64,000 nucleotides of DNA from Kosakonia sp. BYX6 (GTDB taxonomy: Bacteria; Pseudomonadota; Gammaproteobacteria; Enterobacterales; Enterobacteriaceae), in contig NZ_CP151800.1 in NCBI RefSeq assembly GCF_038449125.1, forward strand, positions 2,824,406 through 2,888,405, read 5' to 3'. The notes below the pieces were generated by a model that searched no databases, was not told the DNA's origin, and saw nothing but the letters and a program-made list of their open reading frames with translations. Shown here piece by piece: positions 29,304 through 38,581 of the stretch (its first letter is position 1; the number at the start of each line of letters is the position of its first letter). The position numbers and the translations under genes were made by a program.

Positions 29304-30455
29304 ATGAAGATGTCCCGCAATCTTGCGCTGGTACTCGCGCTATTGGTTTCTACCGGTGCCAGTGTGCAAGGCAAGTGGCAAACCGAGGGGGTTGTCGAAG
29401 CCAACCTTCCGGCGAGCTGGCAGGCCCTGAAAGCGCAAATGTATTATCCCGATTCCTGGCTGTCCGGAAACTACACCGATTTCATACAGTGGCAAACGAA
29501 CAGCCGCCAGCTGTTTCGTGCCGCCCTGCTCACACCTGATTCCACCAAACTTTTTGCGCCAGAAACCATCAGCAAAGAGGATCGCGGCAGTTACAGTGCC
29601 GAAAAAATCGCGCTCAACATCACCGATGATAATCGCATCTCCGCCTTGTTACTGATGCCGAAATCCCCAGGCCCGCACCCGGCGGTTGTGCTGCTGCACG
29701 ATCACGGTTCGAAATTTGATATCGGTAAAGAGAAGCTGATCCGCCCCTGGGGCGATGCGGGAAAACTCGCCAGCGCACAGGCCTGGGCTGACAAATTTTT
29801 CAGCGGTAAATTTATTGGCGATGAACTGGCGCAGCGAGGATATGCGGTGATCGCCATTGATAGCCCAGGTTGGGGCGATCGTGGGTCGATGGTTTATGAG
29901 CAACAGCAGGCGCTGGCCAGTAACTATTTCAATCTCGGGCGTTCGCTGGCCGGTGAAGTGGCTTATGAAGATATGCGCACTGTGGATTTCATCGCGGCAC
30001 ATGCGGGCGTAGACAGCAAACGCATCGGCGTGCTTGGCTTTTCAATGGGCGGGTTTCGCGCCTGGCAACTGGCAGCACTGAGCGATAAAGTCGCCGCGAC
30101 GGCCGTGATCGCCTGGTTCGGTACTTACAATGGGTTGATGCAGCCAGGCAATAACGTGCTGCGCGGTCAGTCCGCGTTTTATATGTTGCACCCCGGCATG
30201 CCTGCGCATATGGATATTCCGGACATCGCCAGTATTGCCGCACCGAAACCAATGCTGATTTTCAGCGGCGGTCGGGACAAACTCTTCCCGGCGGATGCGG
30301 TAAAAGAAGCCTTTGATAAAGTGCACCGGGTTTGGGCATCGCAGCAGGCGGATGACAAGTTAGTGACAAAGAGTTGGCCAGAGCTGGGGCATGTTTTTTA
30401 TCAACAACAGCAGGATGACGTTTTTCCGTGGCTGGATAAATGGCTCAAGCCCTAA
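29304..30455 (+). CDS. exported alpha/beta hydrolase, dienelactone-hydrolase/acetylxylan-esterase-like
   Basis: Not part of the K-12 order between yceF and rluC. ATG 29304 follows a strong AAGGAGAG site; GTG 29301 is an alternative. The 383-residue precursor has a signal peptide (KMSRNLALVLALLVSTGASVQG|KWQ). The mature protein has an alpha/beta hydrolase domain from about residue 110: HPAVVLLHDHGSKFD (oxyanion strand), IAIDSPGWGDRGSM, the nucleophile elbow GVLGFSMGGFRAW with Ser247, then FSGGRDKLFPADAV (Asp) and WPELGHVFYQQ (His), a complete triad. A periplasmic esterase acting on a small ester or on decorated sugars is likely, but the substrate is unknown. Base composition resembles neighbours. 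Confidence 0.85.
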   Translation: MKMSRNLALVLALLVSTGASVQGKWQTEGVVEANLPASWQALKAQMYYPDSWLSGNYTDFIQWQTNSRQLFRAALLTPDSTKLFAPETISKEDRGSYSAEKIALNITDDNRISALLLMPKSPGPHPAVVLLHDHGSKFDIGKEKLIRPWGDAGKLASAQAWADKFFSGKFIGDELAQRGYAVIAIDSPGWGDRGSMVYEQQQALASNYFNLGRSLAGEVAYEDMRTVDFIAAHAGVDSKRIGVLGFSMGGFRAWQLAALSDKVAATAVIAWFGTYNGLMQPGNNVLRGQSAFYMLHPGMPAHMDIPDIASIAAPKPMLIFSGGRDKLFPADAVKEAFDKVHRVWASQQADDKLVTKSWPELGHVFYQQQQDDVFPWLDKWLKP

Positions 30456-30481
30456 AAGAAAATCCCTCCTGAAAGGGAGGA
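30454..30481 (-). terminator. rluC terminator, possibly bidirectional
   Basis: TCCCTCCT and AGGGAGGA pair around a 3-base loop. On the minus strand they are followed by TTTTCTTTT. It sits between the convergent hydrolase gene and rluC. Confidence 0.8.
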
Positions 30482-30489
30482 ATTAACGC

Positions 30490-31443
30490 TTATTTGGCGT
30501 TACGCAACACCTGCAAACAGTGTTTCAGCGCGTTGTCGAGCGGTGCTTCAATGCGCAGCGTCTCGCCGGTGTTGGGATGGGTAAATTTCAGCGCTGCCGC
30601 ATGCAGAAACAGGCGTGACAACCCAGTTGGAGCCAGTTGCTTATCGAATTCACGATCACCGTAGCGATCGTCAAAAGCAATCGGATGCCCGGCGTGCTGT
30701 GTATGCACGCGGATCTGATGCGTGCGTCCGGTCACCGGGCTGCAACGCACCAGCGTCGCGAATTCATAGCGCTCTTCCACTTTGAACCGCGTTTCTGACG
30801 GCTTGCCTTCGCTGTTAACCCGCACAATGCGTTCACCGCTTTGCAGGATATTTTTCAGCAGTGGCGCCTGAACCACTTTTACGTGGGACTGCCACTGCCC
30901 GCGCACCAGAGCCAGGTAATCTTTCTGCATCTCTTTGCCGCGCAGTTGTTCATGCAGCGAGCGCAGTGCCGAGCGTTTTTTCGCCACTAACAACACGCCA
31001 GACGTATCGCGATCGAGGCGATGCACCAATTCAAGGAAACGAGCTTCAGGGCGTAACGCGCGCAGGCCTTCAATCACGCCAAAACTCAGGCCACTGCCGC
31101 CGTGCACTGCCGTGCCGGACGGTTTGTTCAGCACCAGGATATGATCGTCTTCGTACAAAATAACGTCGCTTAATTGGGCGACTTTTTGTAGGTGCGGCGA
31201 AACCGCGTCTTCTTCTCTTTCCGCGACACGCACCGGCGGGATACGAATTTCATCCCCGTCTTCCAGTTTATACTCTGGTTTTACGCGTTTTTTATTCACG
31301 CGCACTTCGCCTTTACGCAAAATGCGGTAGATCATGCTTTTGGGCACGCCTTTTAGCTGCGTGCGCAGGAAATTATCGATGCGTTGCCCCGCTTCGTCAG
31401 CAGTGATAGCAACAAATTTTACGGATAGTGTCTCAGTTTTCAT
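30490..31443 (-). CDS. rluC: 23S rRNA pseudouridine(955/2504/2580) synthase RluC
   Basis: RluC makes three pseudouridines in 23S rRNA near the peptidyl transferase centre. The ATG at 31443 gives 317 residues (E. coli 319) and starts MKTETLSVKFVAITADEAGQ; the frame is open 26 codons further upstream but that part overlaps the rne promoter area and lacks similarity. It has an N-terminal S4 domain (about 20-80, IDNFLRTQLKGVPKSMIYRI) and the RluA-family catalytic domain with Asp in LVHRLDRDTSGVLLVAK, then GRTHQIRVH and RLFLHAAALKF. Divergent from rne. Confidence 0.97.
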   Translation of the reverse strand: MKTETLSVKFVAITADEAGQRIDNFLRTQLKGVPKSMIYRILRKGEVRVNKKRVKPEYKLEDGDEIRIPPVRVAEREEDAVSPHLQKVAQLSDVILYEDDHILVLNKPSGTAVHGGSGLSFGVIEGLRALRPEARFLELVHRLDRDTSGVLLVAKKRSALRSLHEQLRGKEMQKDYLALVRGQWQSHVKVVQAPLLKNILQSGERIVRVNSEGKPSETRFKVEERYEFATLVRCSPVTGRTHQIRVHTQHAGHPIAFDDRYGDREFDKQLAPTGLSRLFLHAAALKFTHPNTGETLRIEAPLDNALKHCLQVLRNAK

Positions 31444-32016
31444 GGGTGGCGATTCTAAATAGCCGCGATGATTAGCGCCACTCATTTTTCTATGCTTATA
31501 TTTACAGTTGCACTTGGTCATTACCGTTTGACACGGTTGATTCGGCGGTTATTAAACCAATCGTCGTTCAAAGGTGAAAAAACTGTGAGTAACCGGGTGA
31601 TAAATGGTAAAAGTCAGCTTGCTATAACAGGGTTCGCAAGGAATAATGTTGCCGTTTTCCGTGTTGAATCTTGTTAAAACAAGTAAATGAGCGGAATGAC
31701 CAGTTTTGCCTGTCCGATCATACACGCAGCAATGGCGTAAGACGTATTGAACTTTCAGGCAGTTAGCGGGCTGCGGGTTGCAGTCCTTACCGGTAGATGG
31801 AATCTTCTCTGGAGAGTTTTTCCCAGGCTGTTCCCCTGATAATTGCGCTGTGTTTTCCACAGGAAACACAGGCAACCGACACACTGCGCCTCTTAAGCGA
31901 GCGACAACCGTGAGGTTGGCGACGTGAAATAGTCTCGAGGCCATCGGTTCTCCCCCGGAAAGGCGTTATCTTGCCCGCAGCTTAGTCGTCAATGTAAGAA
32001 TAATGAGTAAGTTACG
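31444..32016 (+). promoter_or_regulatory. long rne promoter and 5' leader region
   Basis: This 573-base stretch has no credible gene. It corresponds to the rne promoter and the long leader by which RNase E controls its own mRNA in E. coli. A strong hairpin CTGTGTTTTCC-ACA-GGAAACACAG lies at 31848-31871, and AACCGTGAGGTTGG forms a second at about 31904-31920; the wording around both is highly similar to the autoregulatory elements known in E. coli. The ATG of rne follows AATGAGTAAGTTACG, a weak ribosome binding site that suits translational control. Confidence 0.75.
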
Positions 32017-35000
32017 ATGAAAAGAATGTTAATCAACGCAACTCAGCAAGAAGAGTTGCGTGTCGCACTTGTTGATGGGCAGCGTCTGTACGACCTGGAT
32101 ATTGAAAGCCCGGGCCACGAACAGAAAAAAGCCAACATCTACAAAGGTAAAATCACCCGCATTGAACCGAGTCTTGAAGCAGCATTCGTTGATTACGGCG
32201 CTGAACGTCACGGTTTCCTCCCCCTCAAAGAAATTGCTCGCGAATACTTCCCAGCGAATTACAACTCACACGGTCGCCCGAACATCAAGGATGTGCTGCG
32301 TGAAGGTCAGGAAGTCATCGTCCAGATTGATAAAGAAGAGCGTGGCAATAAAGGCGCGGCACTGACCACCTTTATCAGCCTCGCGGGCAGCTACCTGGTA
32401 TTGATGCCGAACAACCCGCGCGCGGGTGGCATTTCCCGTCGTATTGAAGGCGACGACCGCACCGAGTTGAAAGAAGCGCTGTCGAGCCTCGAATTGCCAG
32501 ACGGCATGGGCCTTATCGTCCGCACCGCGGGCGTGGGTAAATCCGCCGAAGCGCTGCAATGGGATCTGAGCTTCCGCCTGAAACACTGGGAAGCCATCCA
32601 GAAAGCCGCCGAAAGCCGCCCTGCTCCTTTCCTGATCCATCAGGAAAGTAACGTTATCGTTCGCGCATTCCGCGACTACCTGCGCCAGGACATTGGCGAA
32701 ATCCTGATTGATAACCCGAAAGTGCTGGAGCTGGCTCGCCAGCATATCGCCGCGCTGGGCCGTCCGGATTTCAGCAGCAAAATCAAACTTTACACCGGTG
32801 AAATTCCGCTGTTCAGCCACTACCAGATCGAGTCGCAGATCGAATCCGCCTTCCAGCGTGAAGTCCGTCTGCCGTCGGGTGGCTCTATCGTTATCGATAG
32901 CACCGAAGCCTTGACCGCTATTGATATCAACTCCGCACGGGCAACGCGCGGTGGCGATATCGAAGAGACCGCGTTTAACACCAACCTGGAAGCGGCAGAT
33001 GAAATCGCTCGCCAATTGCGTCTGCGCGACCTCGGCGGCCTGATCGTTATCGACTTTATCGATATGACCCCGGTACGCCACCAGCGCGCGGTGGAAAACC
33101 GCCTGCGTGAAGCGGTGCGTCAGGATCGTGCGCGCATCCAGATTAGTCACATTTCCCGCTTCGGTCTGCTGGAGATGTCCCGCCAGCGCCTGAGCCCATC
33201 GCTCGGCGAATCCAGCCATCACGTCTGCCCGCGCTGTAGCGGCACCGGCACCATCCGTGATAACGAATCCCTGTCGCTGTCGATTCTGCGCCTGATTGAA
33301 GAAGAAGCGCTGAAAGAGAACACCCAGGAAGTCCACGCCATCGTCCCTGTGCCGGTCGCGTCTTACCTGCTGAACGAAAAACGTGCGGCGGTCAGCGCCA
33401 TCGAAGCCCGTCAGGGTGGCGTGCGCTGCGTGATCGTACCGAACGACCAAATGGAAACGCCGCACTACTCCGTGCTGCGCGTCCGTAAAGGTGAAGAGAC
33501 CCCGACTCTCAGCTACCTGCTGCCGAAGCTGCATGAAGAAGAGATGGCGATGCCGTCTGAAGAAGAGTTTGCCGAGCGTAAGCTGCCAGAACAACCCGCG
33601 CTTGCCACCTTCGTCATGCCAGAAGTTCCGCCTACTCCGCAAACAGCGGCACCGGCTGCTACCGCACCTGCACAAAAACAGCCTGCCGCTGCGCAACCTA
33701 CCGCACCGGGTCTGTTGAGCCGTTTCGTCTCTGCACTGAAAGGCCTGTTCGCAGGGGAAGAAACCCCGGCGCCGGTTGAAGTGAAAGAAGAGAAGAAAGC
33801 TGAAAAACCAGAGCGTCAGCAGGATCGTCGCAAACCGCGTCAGAGCAACCGTCGCGATCGCAACGAACGTCGTGATTCTCGCGGTGAAGGTAATGAAGCG
33901 CGTGAAGGCCGTGATAACCGCGAAGGTCGCGAAGATAACCGTCGCAACCGCCGTGAAAAACCGCAGCAGAATGCAGAAAACCGCGAACTGCGTCAGTCCA
34001 CAGCGACAGAAGAGTCAGCGGATAAAGCGAAAACGCGTGATGAGCAGCAGCCATCCCGCCGCGAACGCAACCGTCGCCGTGGCGATGACAAACGTCAGGC
34101 ACAGCAAGAAGTAAAAGAGCTGAACCGTGATGAGCAACCTGTGCAGGAGACTGAGCAGGAAGAGCGCGTCCAGGTGATGCCGCGTCGTAAACAGCGCCAA
34201 CTGACTCAGAAAGTCCGCATCGGTGATAACCGCGCGGAAACGCAGATTGAAGAAGTCGAAGCTGTTGCTCCGACGCAAAATACACAACTGGCGAAAGTTG
34301 ATCTGCCAGCCGTGGTGGAAAACGCCCCGGTTCAGGAACAGGATGAAAACGGTGAAGCGCGTGAAAACGCCATGCCGCGCCGTTCACGCCGTTCCCCGCG
34401 TCACCTCCGTGTAAGCGGTCAGCGCCGTCGCCGTTACCGTGACGAGCGTTACCCGCTGCAATCCGCTATGCCGCTGGCCGCCGCCAGTGCATCGCCGGAA
34501 ATGGCGTCCGGTAAAGTGTGGGTTCGTTACCCGGTTCCGCGCGCCCTGGAAGAGCAGCAGGATGTTCAGCCGTTCACCGCTGAACAGAAGGCCGCGCCTG
34601 AGCAAGAGCTCGCACCGGCAGTGGCTGAAGCACAGCTGATCAACAATCCGCAGGCCGATGTGATTGAACCGCAAGCGCCGGTGGAGAGCAGCGAACCAGC
34701 AATGGTTGAACCGCAAGCTCCGGTAGAAAGCGCTGAACCAGCAGTGGTTGAACCGCAGGCACCGGTTGCTGAGCCAGAACCTGTTGCGGTAAAAACGACC
34801 CATCCGGAAGCGATCGCAACGCCTGTAGACGAACAACCGCAGCTGATTGCCGAGGAAGATCGTACAGTGGCTGCAGAAGTTGCAGAAGAAGTCGAACCGG
34901 CACAGGAAGAAGACGTTGCCGCCCCGGTTGTACAAGCGCAAACGCCGGCAGTTGTTGAAGAGGTCGCTCCGGTCACCCCTTCCGTTGCCGAGCCGGTTGA

Positions 35001-35196
35001 AGCGCCGGTCGCGATCCACACCCATGCCACCGCGCCGATGACCAAAGCACCTGCGCCAGCGTATGTGCAGGACGCGCCGCGTCACAGCGACTGGGTTCGC
35101 CCGACGTTTAACTTCGAAGGTAAGGGTTCTGCGGGCGGTCACAGCGCTACGCATTCCGCTACCGCGCCAGCGACCAAGCCGCCGGCAGCCGAGTAA
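32017..35196 (+). CDS. rne: ribonuclease E, degradosome scaffold
   Basis: RNase E starts most mRNA decay and processes rRNA and tRNA at the inner membrane. The 1059-residue protein (E. coli 1061) begins [20 protein letters not shown]. It has an S1 domain (about 39-119), a catalytic DNase-I-like part with metal-binding Asp in [16 protein letters not shown] and [17 protein letters not shown], and the Zn-link [13 protein letters not shown] (about residue 404-416). The C-terminal scaffold has the membrane-targeting helix [16 protein letters not shown] (about 567-582), an Arg-rich RNA-binding stretch (about 595-700), acidic repeats of EPQAPVES type near 886-925, and the PNPase-binding end [13 protein letters not shown]. 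The tail is less conserved than the catalytic half. Confidence 0.97.
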   Translation: MKRMLINATQQEELRVALVDGQRLYDLDIESPGHEQKKANIYKGKITRIEPSLEAAFVDYGAERHGFLPLKEIAREYFPANYNSHGRPNIKDVLREGQEVIVQIDKEERGNKGAALTTFISLAGSYLVLMPNNPRAGGISRRIEGDDRTELKEALSSLELPDGMGLIVRTAGVGKSAEALQWDLSFRLKHWEAIQKAAESRPAPFLIHQESNVIVRAFRDYLRQDIGEILIDNPKVLELARQHIAALGRPDFSSKIKLYTGEIPLFSHYQIESQIESAFQREVRLPSGGSIVIDSTEALTAIDINSARATRGGDIEETAFNTNLEAADEIARQLRLRDLGGLIVIDFIDMTPVRHQRAVENRLREAVRQDRARIQISHISRFGLLEMSRQRLSPSLGESSHHVCPRCSGTGTIRDNESLSLSILRLIEEEALKENTQEVHAIVPVPVASYLLNEKRAAVSAIEARQGGVRCVIVPNDQMETPHYSVLRVRKGEETPTLSYLLPKLHEEEMAMPSEEEFAERKLPEQPALATFVMPEVPPTPQTAAPAATAPAQKQPAAAQPTAPGLLSRFVSALKGLFAGEETPAPVEVKEEKKAEKPERQQDRRKPRQSNRRDRNERRDSRGEGNEAREGRDNREGREDNRRNRREKPQQNAENRELRQSTATEESADKAKTRDEQQPSRRERNRRRGDDKRQAQQEVKELNRDEQPVQETEQEERVQVMPRRKQRQLTQKVRIGDNRAETQIEEVEAVAPTQNTQLAKVDLPAVVENAPVQEQDENGEARENAMPRRSRRSPRHLRVSGQRRRRYRDERYPLQSAMPLAAASASPEMASGKVWVRYPVPRALEEQQDVQPFTAEQKAAPEQELAPAVAEAQLINNPQADVIEPQAPVESSEPAMVEPQAPVESAEPAVVEPQAPVAEPEPVAVKTTHPEAIATPVDEQPQLIAEEDRTVAAEVAEEVEPAQEEDVAAPVVQAQTPAVVEEVAPVTPSVAEPVEAPVAIHTHATAPMTKAPAPAYVQDAPRHSDWVRPTFNFEGKGSAGGHSATHSATAPATKPPAAE

Positions 35197-35209
35197 TACG
35201 CCGACGACG

Positions 35210-35240
35210 AAAAAGCCGACCTTTGGGTCGGCTTTTTTTA
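35210..35240. terminator. bidirectional terminator between rne and the LysR gene
   Basis: AAAAAGCCGAC and GTCGGCTTTTTTT form an 11-base-pair stem around CTTTGG. The T tract overlaps the stop codon of the leftward LysR gene, and the reverse strand also gives a T run, so it can serve both genes. Confidence 0.9.
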
Positions 35241-36176
35241 TGCTTCTTTGCCGGGCAACCGCATGCCGCCCAGCCCCGGCATCACTTCGCGCATCAGTTG
35301 TAAAAACTTGCGTAACCGCGCGGGATAATAGCGCGCCCACGGGTAAACCAGATGTACCGGTAACGGCGCGGCCTGCCAGTGCGGCAACAACGCCACCAGT
35401 CTCCCGGATTGAATCTCCTCTTCCACCGCCCAACTGGAGATAAGCGTAACGCCCAGACCAGCAATGGCCGTATTGCGCGCAGCGTACAGGCTGTCGGTAA
35501 ACAGCCTCGGCGAAATCGCCACCTGCTCCGCTTCACCCGTCTGCTGGTGTTGCAGATGAATTTCATGCTGATAAAACGTGCTCAGGGCTATCCATGGCAA
35601 CGCAGAAAGTTGCTGCGGCGTGTCGATAGCCGGAAAACGCGCCAGCAGTTCTGGTGAAGCAACCAGGCTACGCGGGACTTCTGCTAACAGCACCGAAACC
35701 GTTGCCGGATCCACTTCGGCGCCAACGCGGATCGCGCAATCGATATTGGCGCTAAGAAAATCCACCGTCTTATCATTCAGCATCCACTCCACGGAAAGTT
35801 GCGGGTGGCGCTCAAGAAACCGCGTTAACGGCCCAAGCAATTGCTCCTGACCAAATGCATGTGGCGCACGCACGCGCAAAATGCCCACCGGCTCATCATC
35901 GGACTGGCTCAATTCATCTTCCAGCGCCACCCACGCGTCCGTCACCCGTTTCGCATGCTGATAGCAGCGTTCGCCATCATCGGTGAGCTTCATTGCGTGC
36001 GTAGTGCGCAGCAGAAGCTTTACGCCCAACAGCGTTTCCAGCGACTGCAAACGGCGGCTGACGGTTGCCTGTGTCGTTTCTAGCTGACGCGCCGCTGCCG
36101 AGAGCGATCCCGCCTCCACGATGCGAATATAGGTACGCATCAAATCCACCCTGTCTATACGCTCTTGCCGTTTCAT
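35238..36176 (-). CDS. LysR-family transcriptional regulator
   Basis: The 312-residue protein has the LysR winged helix-turn-helix at 8-66 (RVDLMRTYIRIVEAGSLSAA and QATVSRRLQSLETLLGVKLL) and an effector-binding domain (about 95-300). It closely resembles the class of AaeR/DsdC-like regulators that sit divergent to a transporter. It is transcribed away from the MFS gene 36302-37513 with a 125-base shared region, so it very probably controls that exporter in response to a small molecule. It is absent from the K-12 order between rne and flgL, so this is lineage-specific cargo. The effector cannot be named. Confidence 0.9.
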   Translation of the reverse strand: MKRQERIDRVDLMRTYIRIVEAGSLSAAARQLETTQATVSRRLQSLETLLGVKLLLRTTHAMKLTDDGERCYQHAKRVTDAWVALEDELSQSDDEPVGILRVRAPHAFGQEQLLGPLTRFLERHPQLSVEWMLNDKTVDFLSANIDCAIRVGAEVDPATVSVLLAEVPRSLVASPELLARFPAIDTPQQLSALPWIALSTFYQHEIHLQHQQTGEAEQVAISPRLFTDSLYAARNTAIAGLGVTLISSWAVEEEIQSGRLVALLPHWQAAPLPVHLVYPWARYYPARLRKFLQLMREVMPGLGGMRLPGKEA

Positions 36177-36301
36177 AAATTATTTGCCTATACGTTTCGC
36201 GTATAACCGTTTTACCACTGCGCTGGCTACCGTGCCATGCCGCGCTGCGCAAAAATGCCCTCCACTTATTCATAAACTCAATATCTCCAGGAAAATTTAC
36301 T

Positions 36302-37513
36302 ATGAACCGTCATTCTCTTTCGCAAGGTGCAGTTGGCTGGGTCATTTTCGCCCTGGCACTCGGTGCCGGGTTTAGCGTTGCCTCCATCTACTATTCACAA
36401 CCGCTGTTACCGTTAATGGGCAACGACCTGCACCTGACGGTCAACGGCATGGGGCTGGTTCCTACACTTACCCAGGCGGGTTATGCGCTGGGTATTCTCT
36501 TTCTGCTGCCGCTCGGTGACCGCTACGATCGCCGCCGCTTGATCCTGCTGAAAAGCGCGGCATTGGCGCTGTTGCTGCTGGCCTGTAGCCTGACCAGCCA
36601 TCTGCCGTCGTTATTGATTGTCAGTTTGTTACTCGGTATGGCCGCCACCATGGCGCAGGATATTGTCCCGGCGGCTGCCATCCTCGCGCCGGAAGGCAAA
36701 CAAGGGAAAATGGTCGGGACGGTGATGACCGGCCTGTTGATGGGGATCCTGCTTTCGCGGACGGTGAGTGGTTTTGTGGGCGCGGCCTTTGGCTGGCGCG
36801 TGATGTACCAGTTTGCCGCCGTCAGCATTGCGCTGATTGGCCTGTTGATGTGGTCAGTCTTGCCGCGTTTTGCCACCCACTCCACCCTGAGCTACCCGGC
36901 GTTGATGAAATCGGTCGCGCACCTCTGGCAGCGTTATCCGGCGCTGCGCCGCGCGGCAATGGCACAAGGTTTTTTATCCATCGCCTTTAGCGCGTTCTGG
37001 TCGACACTGGCGCTGATGCTGCTGGAGAAATATCAACTGGGCAGTGCGATTGCCGGCACATTCGGTATTGCCGGTGCGGCGGGTGCGTTGGCGGCGCCGC
37101 TGGCAGGTGGCCTGGCGGATAAAGTCGGCGCTGAAAAAGTGACGCAGCTTGGCGCAGGCCTGGTCACCGTTTCGTTCGCGCTGATGTTCTTACTGCCGGT
37201 GTTGCCGCCGCACGGCCAACTGGTGTTGATCGCCCTGTCAGCGGTCGGTTTTGACCTCGGTCTGCAATCGAGCCTCGTGGCGCACCAGAACCTGGTTTAC
37301 GGTCTGGAACCGCAGGCGCGCGGTCGGTTGAATGCGCTGCTGTTTACCGGGGTGTTTATTGGTATGGCGGTCGGTTCTGCGCTGGGCAGCAAACTCTATT
37401 CCATCGCCTCATGGCAGGGTGTGGTGGTGCTGGCCACCGTTTCAGGTCTGGTGGCGCTGGTGATTCGTCTGTTCGATGCCCGGCAAGTTCAGCAAGCCGC
37501 GCAGAAAGCCTAA
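36302..37513 (+). CDS. MFS efflux transporter (DHA1-like)
   Basis: The 403-residue protein has twelve hydrophobic segments. The MFS loop signature lies after helix 2 (PLGDRYDRRRLILL, about residues 66-79), and GLADKVGAEKVTQLG marks the matching loop of the second half. The family is broad (YnfM/YbjJ-like and sugar- or drug-efflux permeases). ATG 36302 follows CAGGAAAATTTACT. Divergent from a LysR gene, and with it inserted between rne and flgL relative to K-12. Export of a small aromatic compound or sugar is a reasonable guess, not shown. Confidence 0.88.
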   Translation: MNRHSLSQGAVGWVIFALALGAGFSVASIYYSQPLLPLMGNDLHLTVNGMGLVPTLTQAGYALGILFLLPLGDRYDRRRLILLKSAALALLLLACSLTSHLPSLLIVSLLLGMAATMAQDIVPAAAILAPEGKQGKMVGTVMTGLLMGILLSRTVSGFVGAAFGWRVMYQFAAVSIALIGLLMWSVLPRFATHSTLSYPALMKSVAHLWQRYPALRRAAMAQGFLSIAFSAFWSTLALMLLEKYQLGSAIAGTFGIAGAAGALAAPLAGGLADKVGAEKVTQLGAGLVTVSFALMFLLPVLPPHGQLVLIALSAVGFDLGLQSSLVAHQNLVYGLEPQARGRLNALLFTGVFIGMAVGSALGSKLYSIASWQGVVVLATVSGLVALVIRLFDARQVQQAAQKA

Positions 37514-37514
37514 G

Positions 37515-37552
37515 TAAAAAAAATGCCCACTCCGGGGTGATGGAGCGGGCAT
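37515..37552 (-). terminator. flgL terminator
   Basis: Read leftward, ATGCCCGCTCC and GGAGTGGGCAT pair with one mismatch, followed by eight T residues. It ends the flagellar flgB-to-flgL series and also lies just after the MFS gene. Confidence 0.85.
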
Positions 37553-37598
37553 ACCGAACATGTCCCAGTTTCCGAACATGCCCAAAATTAAAACAGTA

Positions 37599-38567
37599 TT
37601 AGCTGTTCATCTGGAACAGCGACAAACCTTGCATATCGGTGAAGGCTTTATAAGACGCCTGCAACGCAGCTTGTTGCATGGTGTAGGAGGAAATCACCGA
37701 GTTCCAGTCCACATCAATCAAGTCGCTTTTCTGCTGAGTCAGCGCCAACGAACGGTCGTCGCCCAGCGAATCCAACGTATCCAGCTCATCAAGCTGCGTC
37801 CCCAATTCAGAACGCACGCTCAGCACGTTGTTCAGGGAGTTACCCAAACCACGGCTGGTTTTATCAACGATCGCCTGCGCTGCATCTTTCGCTGTTTCAT
37901 CACCGGCTACCGGCGTGTTCAGCGCGGCGATGGCGGAGTCCAGCATCTTGAAGACGTCCGTTTCCTGCGTGCCCGGCAAGCCGGTCGCGGGATCAATCGG
38001 TTCTTTGGTTGCGTTACTGGTGATGCTGTTAAATACCTGATCGCCAGTGTGAGCAATGACCATGCTACGGGAGGCGTCAACCTGCTGGGTAATTTCCTGC
38101 GAGCCGCCGCTGTACGTGCCGGTCGAATCATACGGCTGACTTTCGGTTTTGTAGCCGCCAAAAATATAGCGGCCATTACCGTCGGTGCTGTTCGCCAGGT
38201 TCAGCAACTGATCGCGGTAGCCCTGCAATTTTGTGGCAATGGAGGCACGGTCGTCATCACTGAGCGAGCCGCTGCCCGCTTCGACGATCACGCTCTGCGC
38301 GCCGGTAATCGCCGTTGTCACCTGGCTGAGAACACTCTCTTCCAGCGACACTTTCTGCGTGGCGAAAGTACGCGCCGTTGCATACTGGCTGTTCTGCGCC
38401 TGCGCCTGGGAGATCACCACCGCCTGAGACGCGGCAATCGGGTCATCAGACGGGCGATTGACACGCTGGCCGGTAGACATCTGCTCGCCGTACGCCAACC
38501 ACTTGCTCTGTGCATTGGTCACGCCGCGCATGTTTTGTTCGTACATCATTTGCGTGCTGATACGCAT
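37599..38567 (-). CDS. flgL: flagellar hook-filament junction protein FlgL (HAP3)
   Basis: FlgL forms the upper ring of the hook-filament junction. The 322-residue protein (E. coli 317) has the flagellin-like N-terminal helix block MRISTQMMYEQNMRGVTNAQ and C-terminal coil TMQQAALQASYKAFTDMQGLSLFQ, with a variable middle (about 130-230) typical of the surface domain. It follows flgK by 14 bases. A sigma-28 promoter stands before flgK, so flgKL can be transcribed as a class 3 pair as well as with the class 2 hook genes. Confidence 0.97.
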   Translation of the reverse strand: MRISTQMMYEQNMRGVTNAQSKWLAYGEQMSTGQRVNRPSDDPIAASQAVVISQAQAQNSQYATARTFATQKVSLEESVLSQVTTAITGAQSVIVEAGSGSLSDDDRASIATKLQGYRDQLLNLANSTDGNGRYIFGGYKTESQPYDSTGTYSGGSQEITQQVDASRSMVIAHTGDQVFNSITSNATKEPIDPATGLPGTQETDVFKMLDSAIAALNTPVAGDETAKDAAQAIVDKTSRGLGNSLNNVLSVRSELGTQLDELDTLDSLGDDRSLALTQQKSDLIDVDWNSVISSYTMQQAALQASYKAFTDMQGLSLFQMNS

Positions 38568-38581
38568 GACTCACCCCTTAC

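Noticed and set aside
29220-30489. Hydrolase gene as part of a genomic island
   Set aside because: There are no integrase, tRNA end, direct repeats or shift in base composition around it; simple gain or loss is enough.
31552-31944. 130-codon minus-strand frame in the rne leader
   Set aside because: The region is the conserved regulatory leader of rne with known hairpins; the frame has no homology.
32266-33696. 476-codon minus-strand frame across rne
   Set aside because: Antisense shadow of the highly conserved catalytic half of RNase E caused by GC-rich codon use.
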